This document shows, piece after piece, positions 59,244 to 64,000 of a DNA stretch of 64,000 nucleotides. The stretch spans positions 473,026 through 537,025 of the forward strand of contig JACYFD010000002.1 in the NCBI GenBank assembly GCA_014803435.1. The letters run 5' to 3'. The notes under the pieces are model-generated. The model was not told where the DNA came from. It did not search any database and was given only the letters and a program-made list of their open reading frames with translations. This DNA is from Cellulosimicrobium terreum (GTDB lineage: Bacteria; Actinomycetota; Actinomycetes; Actinomycetales; Cellulomonadaceae). How positions within the stretch are numbered: the first letter of the stretch is position 1; every line of letters begins with the position of its first letter. The translations under genes and the position numbers were made by a program.

Positions 59244-60195
59244 GCGACCGGGGGAGGAGGGACTCCACGAGTGCCACGAGCGTCTCTGTCGTGCCGGCCT
59301 CGACCTTGAGCGTCGCGAGCGGGTCGCCGCGCGTCGCGCCGCGGTTGACGATCACGACCGGCTTGCCGTCCTTCGCCGCCTGCCGCACGAACCGCAGCCC
59401 GCTCAGCACCGTCAACGACGACCCGGCGACGAGCAGCGCGTCGCCCTCGTCGACCAGTGCGTACGCGCGCTCCACCCGCTCGCGCGGCACGTTCTCGCCG
59501 AAGTACACGATCTCCGGCTTGAGCACCCCGCCGCAGAACTCGCACGGCGCGGGCCGAAAGTGCGAGGTCTTCTCGATGACCGCGTCCGCGTCTGGGGCGA
59601 TCTCGACGTCGCCCACCTCGGTCACGCTCTCGAGGAACCCCGGGTTCAGCTCGGTCAGCCGCTCCGCGAGGTGCTCGCGCGACACCACCCGCCCGCACTG
59701 CAGGCAGATGACCCGGTCGTAGCGCCCGTGCAGGTCGATGACGTTGCGGCTGCCCGCGTCCTCGTGCAGCAGGTCGACGTTCTGGGTGATCAGCCCGACG
59801 ACGACGCCTGCCTCCTCGAGCCGGGCGAGCGCGCGGTGCCCCGCGTTCGGGTGCGTCCGGTGCACGTGCTGCCAGCCCACGTGGTTGCGCGCCCAGTAGT
59901 GGCGGCGGAACGCCTCGTCCCCGACGAACTGCTGGTACGTCATCGGGTTGCGCGGCGGGGAGTCGGGGCCGCGGTAGTCGGGGATGCCCGAGTCCGTCGA
60001 CACCCCCGCCCCGGTGAGCGCCGTGACGCGCAGCCCGCGCAGCAGCTCGGCGGCGTCCGCGACCGTCCCCGTGCGGGGCGGGGGGCCCGTGCCTGACGGC
60101 GGCTGGCTCGGCCGCCACGCCAGGCGCGCCGACAGCGTGGGGACGGCGGACGGGCTCGCGGGTGCAGGGGAGGCGTCGGTCGGGTCGGGCAGCAC
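59230..60195 (-). CDS. NAD-dependent protein deacetylase, sirtuin (Sir2) family
   Basis: A 321-residue sirtuin. The Rossmann core shows TGAGVSTDSGIPDYRG near residue 61, TQNVD at 137-141, catalytic His156 in LHG, and the zinc-binding CLQC (164, 167) and CEFC (218, 221) pairs; GSSLTV follows. The class fits deacetylation of acyl-lysine with NAD. The first 45 residues are low-complexity and Pro-rich. It lies 51 bp downstream of the Cthe_2159-like gene on the same strand, so may be the last gene of that operon. Confidence 0.93.
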   Translation of the reverse strand: MLPDPTDASPAPASPSAVPTLSARLAWRPSQPPSGTGPPPRTGTVADAAELLRGLRVTALTGAGVSTDSGIPDYRGPDSPPRNPMTYQQFVGDEAFRRHYWARNHVGWQHVHRTHPNAGHRALARLEEAGVVVGLITQNVDLLHEDAGSRNVIDLHGRYDRVICLQCGRVVSREHLAERLTELNPGFLESVTEVGDVEIAPDADAVIEKTSHFRPAPCEFCGGVLKPEIVYFGENVPRERVERAYALVDEGDALLVAGSSLTVLSGLRFVRQAAKDGKPVVIVNRGATRGDPLATLKVEAGTTETLVALVESLLPRSPNTI

Positions 60196-60246
60196 CCTCC
60201 CACGGTACGACGATCACCTCGGCTGGCGCTGGTACTACCTCGACCA

Positions 60247-62112
60247 CTACCTCGGCACGGACGAGCCGGACCACTCGCCGGCGGTGACGTCGGTGGACGC
60301 GCCACCCACGGTGACCGTGTACGACTCGCCGCTCGCCACGTCGGCGGAGGAGAAGACGACGTTCGCCGTGTCCTTCGTGACCGTGGACGATGCGACCTCG
60401 TTCCCGTCGGCGTCCGTGACGGTGACCGTGTCGCCGGCGCTCGCGGACACGTTCGTCGCGAGCCAGCCCTGTGCGGAGTCGGTCGACGGCGTGACGACCA
60501 TGCCGGAGCTGCCTGCCGCGAGCAGCGTGCCGCCCGAGATCTCGAACGTCCCGTTGGCATCGAGCGCACCGTTGCCGTCGTTCGTCGGTCCCTGCACCGT
60601 GGTGGTGCCGCCGGTGATCGTCAGCGTGCCGTTGGAGTCGAGGCCGTCGCCCTCCGCGTCGACCGTGACGGTCCCACCCGAGATGGTCAGGCTGGAGCCG
60701 TCGTCGCCCATCTCACCGCCGCCCATCCCGCCTCCGCCACCGGGGCCGCCGCCGTGCGGCATCTCGCCGTCCGCCGGCATCTTGGGGCGCTCGCCGTCGG
60801 CGGGGCGTTCCGGCATCTGACCGTCAGCCGGCATCTGGGGGCGCTCGCCGTCGGCGCCGGTAGCTGCGTCGGTCGTGGAGCCGACCGTGGCGTTGAGGCC
60901 GTCGTCGCTCGACGTGATGTCGACGGTCCCTCCGGCGACCGTGATGTCGGCGCCCTCGAGCCCCTCGACCGACGTGGAGACGGTGAGGTCGCCGTCGGTG
61001 ACGGACAGGTCGCCGTCGGCGTGCACGCCGTCGTCACCGCTCGCCAGCTCGATCGTGGCGCCGCTCACGGACACGGAGCCGTTCGAGTGCAGCCCGTCGT
61101 CCGCGGCGTCGACCGCCACCTGCGCGACGTCGCCGACCACGACGCCGACGTCGCCCTTGAGCCCCTTCGCGGAGGCGTCGTCGGCGAGGGTCTCGCCCGC
61201 GCCACCGGCGGTCGTGACGTCGAGCGTCCCGCCGGACACGATGACGTCGGTGACGGCCTGCACGCCGTCGCCACCGGACGTGACGGTGACGTCTCCGCCG
61301 CGAACGTCGACGAAGCCGAGCGTCTCGTCACCGTCCTCGGTGGACTTGAGGCCGTCGGACGCCACGGTCACGTCGAGCGTGCCGTCGGTGACGACGAGGT
61401 AGTCCTTGCCGCGGATGCCGTCGTCACCGGCGTCGACGGTGAGGTCGCCGCCAGCGATGACGAGGCCGTCCTTGGAGACGATGCCGTCGTTCGCGGCAGA
61501 GGTCACGGCGAGAGCCCCGGAGCCGCCGACCACGAGATCGCTCGTGGAGAACAGCGCGCCGTCGGGCTCGGAGTCCTCGTCCTGGCCGGAGTAGGTCTCG
61601 GCGTCGGTGAGGCTGTTGGTCGACCCGTCGGCGAGGACCACCGCGACCTTCTCGGCGTCCTGCACGTTCAGCGCGGCGTTGGCGGTCCCGGTGATGTCGG
61701 CGCCGTCGAGCACGACCTGGAGCAGGCCGTCGTCGGCCGTGTCCACGACGACCTGGCCCGAGAGCGTGCCGCTCAGCACGTACGTCCCCGGGGCGGTGAT
61801 GGTGACGGTCGAGCCGTCGACGGTCACGCCGTCGCCGTCGGCCGCTGCCGTGTCTCCGTCGAGGCTGACGGCGACGGCGGAGCTCGCCTCATAGGTCACG
61901 TCGGAGTCGTCGATCGTGACGTCGGCGTTGTCCGCGCGCGCCTCGTCGGGGGTGAGACCGGCGACGGCGGTCGACGCGACGGTCGTGGCCGTCGTGGTGC
62001 CGTCCGCGGTCGTCGTCTCGTCGTCGGACGTGGCGCCGAGCACGGAGCAGCCGGCGAGCACGGCTGCCGCGGCGCCGGCGGTGAGGTAGGTCAGGGGTCG
62101 GCGGATGCGCAT
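60247..62112 (-). CDS. Cthe_2159-like carbohydrate-binding beta-helix lipoprotein
   Basis: A 621-residue lipoprotein with lipobox LAGC (Cys22) and a Thr-rich linker. The body (about residues 100-420 and 500-570) is a series of strands each holding a G-D-D-G or DGxx turn (GGDLTVDAGDDGIRGKD, GGTVDITSSDDGLNA), typical of the right-handed beta-helix family of Clostridium thermocellum Cthe_2159 that binds cellulose and pectate. Calcium-binding is plausible from the Asp pairs. A Pro/Met/Gly-rich insert (PADGQMPERPADGERPKMP, then GGGPGGGGGMGGGEMG, about 430-480) interrupts it. ATG overlaps the VTC stop by TGATG. Its role in the operon is unknown; it could bind a polymer outside the cell. Confidence 0.85.
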   Translation of the reverse strand: MRIRRPLTYLTAGAAAAVLAGCSVLGATSDDETTTADGTTTATTVASTAVAGLTPDEARADNADVTIDDSDVTYEASSAVAVSLDGDTAAADGDGVTVDGSTVTITAPGTYVLSGTLSGQVVVDTADDGLLQVVLDGADITGTANAALNVQDAEKVAVVLADGSTNSLTDAETYSGQDEDSEPDGALFSTSDLVVGGSGALAVTSAANDGIVSKDGLVIAGGDLTVDAGDDGIRGKDYLVVTDGTLDVTVASDGLKSTEDGDETLGFVDVRGGDVTVTSGGDGVQAVTDVIVSGGTLDVTTAGGAGETLADDASAKGLKGDVGVVVGDVAQVAVDAADDGLHSNGSVSVSGATIELASGDDGVHADGDLSVTDGDLTVSTSVEGLEGADITVAGGTVDITSSDDGLNATVGSTTDAATGADGERPQMPADGQMPERPADGERPKMPADGEMPHGGGPGGGGGMGGGEMGDDGSSLTISGGTVTVDAEGDGLDSNGTLTITGGTTTVQGPTNDGNGALDANGTFEISGGTLLAAGSSGMVVTPSTDSAQGWLATNVSASAGDTVTVTDADGNEVASSTVTKDTANVVFSSADVASGESYTVTVGGASTDVTAGEWSGSSVPR

Positions 62113-62948
62113 CAGATGCTCCTGTCGTGGGAAGGGTCGGTGAGGTGGCGGCGGATGACGCGGCGCCACGGGCCGTCGGGAAGGTCCGGGCGCAGCAGCG
62201 CCATGCCGGTGCCGTACTTGGAGATCCGCTCGGGTCGGTGGCCGTGGCGCCACAGGATCCGGTCGAGGGACGACGGCGTGGAGCCGCCCTTCGTCTCGAC
62301 GATCACCAGGTGGGGGACGGCCCGCATCACGGGACGACCCACGGGGCCGTGCCCGAGCTCCCACGTGAGGCCGGTGTCGAGCGTGGCTCGCGCCCCGCCG
62401 TCGGGCCCGGGGAGGTGGATCGTCGTGCGCCGGTAGCGCGAGACGAGACCCGCCTCGAGGTGCATCCGGTCGGCCGCCCGCACGCCCTCCGTCGTGAGGG
62501 TCGTCGCGACGAACGCGCACCCGTCGCCGAGCACGGCGGGGTCGTCCAGGTGCGGTTCGCGCTGCTTGAGCGTGGTGCCGCGCGCCGCGCGGGTCTTGAC
62601 CTCGAGGAAGCTGTCGCCCGAGTCGAGGTAGGTCCGGGTGCGTACCTTGAAGCGGCGCCGGCGCCGGGTCGCGGTGAGGCGGAACGACGCGAGGTCCGAG
62701 GTGTCGAAGTAGACCGACTCGTAGCCGAACTGCCGGTTGCCGTCCATCTCGAGCACCCGCGCCCCACCCTGCTCGGCGAGGGCGCCGAGCACGGTGACGG
62801 CGTCGTCCACGGTGAGGACGTACTTGCGGTCGACCCGGGTGAGGAGCGCGGCGGAAGTCACGAGCTCGTCGAGGCCGATCGCGTCGAGCGGGCGCAGCGC
62901 GTCCCGGACGTCGTCGTGCGCGCGGGCGGCGGTGACGACGGCGGTCAT
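62112..62948 (-). CDS. VTC domain (polyphosphate polymerase-like) protein
   Basis: A 278-residue protein with the VTC4-type tunnel fold: TRVDRKYVLTVDD near residue 37, SVYFDTSDLASFR near 73, the basic strand RRRRRFKVRTRTYLDSGDSFLEVKTR near 92, and LVIVETKGGSTPSSLDRIL near 215. The Lys and Arg residues are those that hold polyphosphate in yeast VTC4. Bacterial VTC proteins are often linked to DUF4956 and CotH- or Cthe_2159-like neighbours; whether they make polyphosphate is not settled. ATG start overlapping the DUF4956 stop by ATGA. Confidence 0.9.
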   Translation of the reverse strand: MTAVVTAARAHDDVRDALRPLDAIGLDELVTSAALLTRVDRKYVLTVDDAVTVLGALAEQGGARVLEMDGNRQFGYESVYFDTSDLASFRLTATRRRRRFKVRTRTYLDSGDSFLEVKTRAARGTTLKQREPHLDDPAVLGDGCAFVATTLTTEGVRAADRMHLEAGLVSRYRRTTIHLPGPDGGARATLDTGLTWELGHGPVGRPVMRAVPHLVIVETKGGSTPSSLDRILWRHGHRPERISKYGTGMALLRPDLPDGPWRRVIRRHLTDPSHDRSI

Positions 62949-63529
62949 GCCGGCACCCCGACCCGCGCGGGCGACTCCTGCGGCGCCTGGTAGCGCACGT
63001 CGACCCACGTGGTGTCGTTGACGAGGTCGACGCGCTGCACGTTCGCGCCACGGACGCGCGCGCCGAGCAGCTGCTCGAGGTGCGCGACGAGCTCCGCCTC
63101 GTCGATGATCGCCCGGTCGAGGACGATCGTCTGGGTGCGCGACCGGCTCAGCACGCGCGGGTGGTCGACGACCGCGATGACGACGAGCACGAGCGCGATC
63201 CCCGCGAGGGAGAGCCATCCTGTGGTGGCGCCGAGGCCGCCGAGGCCGCCGAGCAGGCCGAGCGCGAGCGCCGCGAAGTAGTACGCGACCTCGGTCTGGG
63301 AGAGCTCGGTGGAGCGGAGGCGGATGATCGACAGCACGCCGAACAGGCCGAGCCCCAGTCCCGCACCCACGCTGCTCGACGCGAGCGTGGCCGCGACCGC
63401 CAGGACGCCGACGTTCACGCCGAGGTAGGCGACGACGAGGTCGCGCCGCCGGTGGCGTGGGTAGTAGAGGGCGAACGCGAGGATCGTCACCGCGACGAGG
63501 TCGACGACGTAGAGGAGAGGCTGGGACAC
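62945..63529 (-). CDS. DUF4956 membrane protein
   Basis: A 194-residue protein with four predicted helices within residues 5-120 (VDLVAVTILAFALYY, GVLSIIRLRSTELSQTEVAYYFAALALGLL) and a soluble C-terminal domain. The IIRLRST...EVAYYFAALALGL pattern is the DUF4956 signature. First gene of the operon DUF4956-VTC-Cthe_2159-like; GTG start after GGAGCCTCCCC. It may couple membrane transport to VTC activity, as VTC complexes in yeast have membrane partners. No promoter assigned. Confidence 0.87.
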   Translation of the reverse strand: MSQPLLYVVDLVAVTILAFALYYPRHRRRDLVVAYLGVNVGVLAVAATLASSSVGAGLGLGLFGVLSIIRLRSTELSQTEVAYYFAALALGLLGGLGGLGATTGWLSLAGIALVLVVIAVVDHPRVLSRSRTQTIVLDRAIIDEAELVAHLEQLLGARVRGANVQRVDLVNDTTWVDVRYQAPQESPARVGVPA

Positions 63530-63683
63530 GGGGAGGCTCCAGGGCCGGGGCGCGGGGCGCCGTGGACGATGACTCATCCATTGGGCGTCCCGACGCTGTG
63601 CGCCTGCTGTGCGGGGCACAGGGTGCGCGTATGAGTGCGGGGCGGTGTGACCGGAGTCATGACAGCGGAGGCAGGAGGTGATG

Positions 63684-63700
63684 TTAGGTTTGCCTAAGAC
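63684..63700. promoter_or_regulatory. DtxR/IdeR-type iron box
   Basis: TTAGGTTTGCCTAAGAC fits the first 14 positions of the IdeR/DmdR consensus with one mismatch. It is 38 bp before the start of a siderophore-interacting protein gene, where iron-dependent repression is expected. The preceding 150 bp to the DUF4956 gene shows nothing else. Confidence 0.85.
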
Positions 63701-63737
63701 GAACCAGCCATCGACGGCCACGATTCGAGAGGTAGGC

Positions 63738-64000
63738 ATGTCGACCACCACCACGCAGGCACCTCGCCGCGCCCGCCCGCAGATCGTCCTCGAGGTCCTC
63801 GAGACCTCGTGGCTCGCACCCCACATGGTGCGGATCGTCGCCGGAGGCCCCGGCTTCGCCGATTTCACCGGCAACGAGTCCACCGACAAGTACGTCAAGA
63901 TCTTCTTCGCCCGGCCCGAGCTCGGGCTCGAGCCCCCGTACGACGTCGCCGCGCTGCGCGAGACCCTCGCCCCGCAGGACCTGCCCGTGACCCGCACCTA
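63738..64000 (+). CDS. siderophore-interacting protein (ViuB/SIP family), cut by window edge
   Basis: Only the first 87 codons are present. APHMVRIVAGGPGFADFTGN and STDKYVKIFF fit the FAD-binding barrel of SIP flavoreductases, which release iron from ferric siderophores in the cytoplasm by reduction. The ATG is preceded by AGAGGTAG and by the iron box, which agrees with iron-regulated expression. The rest, with the NADPH-binding half, is outside. Confidence 0.92.
   Translation, partial: MSTTTTQAPRRARPQIVLEVLETSWLAPHMVRIVAGGPGFADFTGNESTDKYVKIFFARPELGLEPPYDVAALRETLAPQDLPVTRT

Noticed and set aside
1-64000. tRNA, rRNA or riboswitch genes
   Set aside because: No TPsiC-type GTTCGA(A/T)TC context with a cloverleaf was found in the gaps between genes, and no known riboswitch core could be recognised by eye. 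A covariance-model scan would be decisive.

Overview
The window is a very high-GC, densely packed bacterial chromosome segment carrying about 53 intact or edge-cut genes and two decayed ones. Gene content (sortase-type surface protein, WhiB-free actinobacterial-style dnaK-grpE-dnaJ-hspR operon with HAIR sites, cebEFG/bxl-like sugar transporter operons, an IdeR-type iron box, many GTG starts, GTGA/ATGA stop-start overlaps) points to an actinobacterium of the Micrococcales, most like Cellulosimicrobium, Isoptericola or Cellulomonas. That placement is inferred from gene content and base composition, not from a marker gene.

Layout. 1-5 kb: an edge-cut AA10 lytic polysaccharide monooxygenase, a PlsC-like acyltransferase, and a ROK regulator - YdjC/ChbG deacetylase - GPH sugar symporter operon, suggesting use of chitin-type or other amino-sugar oligosaccharides. 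5-14 kb: one 9-kb gene for a sortase-anchored surface protein with twelve tandem DUF11-type repeats. 14-17.3 kb: two coupled luciferase-like flavin oxidoreductases, the second fused to a berberine-bridge-type FAD domain. 17.3-20.3 kb: BenE transporter, PrsW-type membrane protease, hexapeptide-repeat protein. 20.4-27.3 kb: LacI regulator, sugar ABC importer (binding protein plus two permeases) and a cytosolic GH3 glycosidase. 27.3-33.7 kb: small accessory genes, mostly divergent regulator/target pairs with readable operators (GntR, HxlR, ArsR/DUF5937, MerR). 33.8-39.2 kb: SulP transporter, YihY membrane protein, VOC protein, membrane-anchored zinc metallopeptidase. 39.2-40 kb: an eroded ECF sigma factor and its partner. 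40-45.7 kb: acetyltransferase, VOC protein, AraC regulator, HNH-like protein, zinc-ribbon SDR, a four-fold cold-shock-domain protein and an S51 peptidase-like protein. 46-50.2 kb: the HspR-controlled dnaK operon. 50.4-57.5 kb: DUF1540 protein, a degenerate GGDEF-like protein and a 1,675-residue protein in which an ECF sigma factor, a zinc-finger anti-sigma domain, membrane segments, Ig-like repeats and a terminal CBM5/12-like module are one chain. 57.8-64 kb: upp, tadA, sirtuin, a DUF4956-VTC-Cthe_2159 operon, and an edge-cut siderophore-interacting protein behind an iron box.

The most exciting item is the sigma/anti-sigma/carbohydrate-binding fusion at about 51.8-56.9 kb: it looks like a single-polypeptide system for sensing an extracellular polysaccharide and changing transcription, functionally comparable to clostridial SigI/RsgI pairs but with sensor and sigma factor covalently joined. 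Together with the AA10 enzyme, the ChbG-type operon, the GH3 operon and the Cthe_2159-like lipoprotein it fits a polysaccharide-degrading lifestyle. No tRNA, rRNA, CRISPR array, insertion sequence or phage gene was seen.
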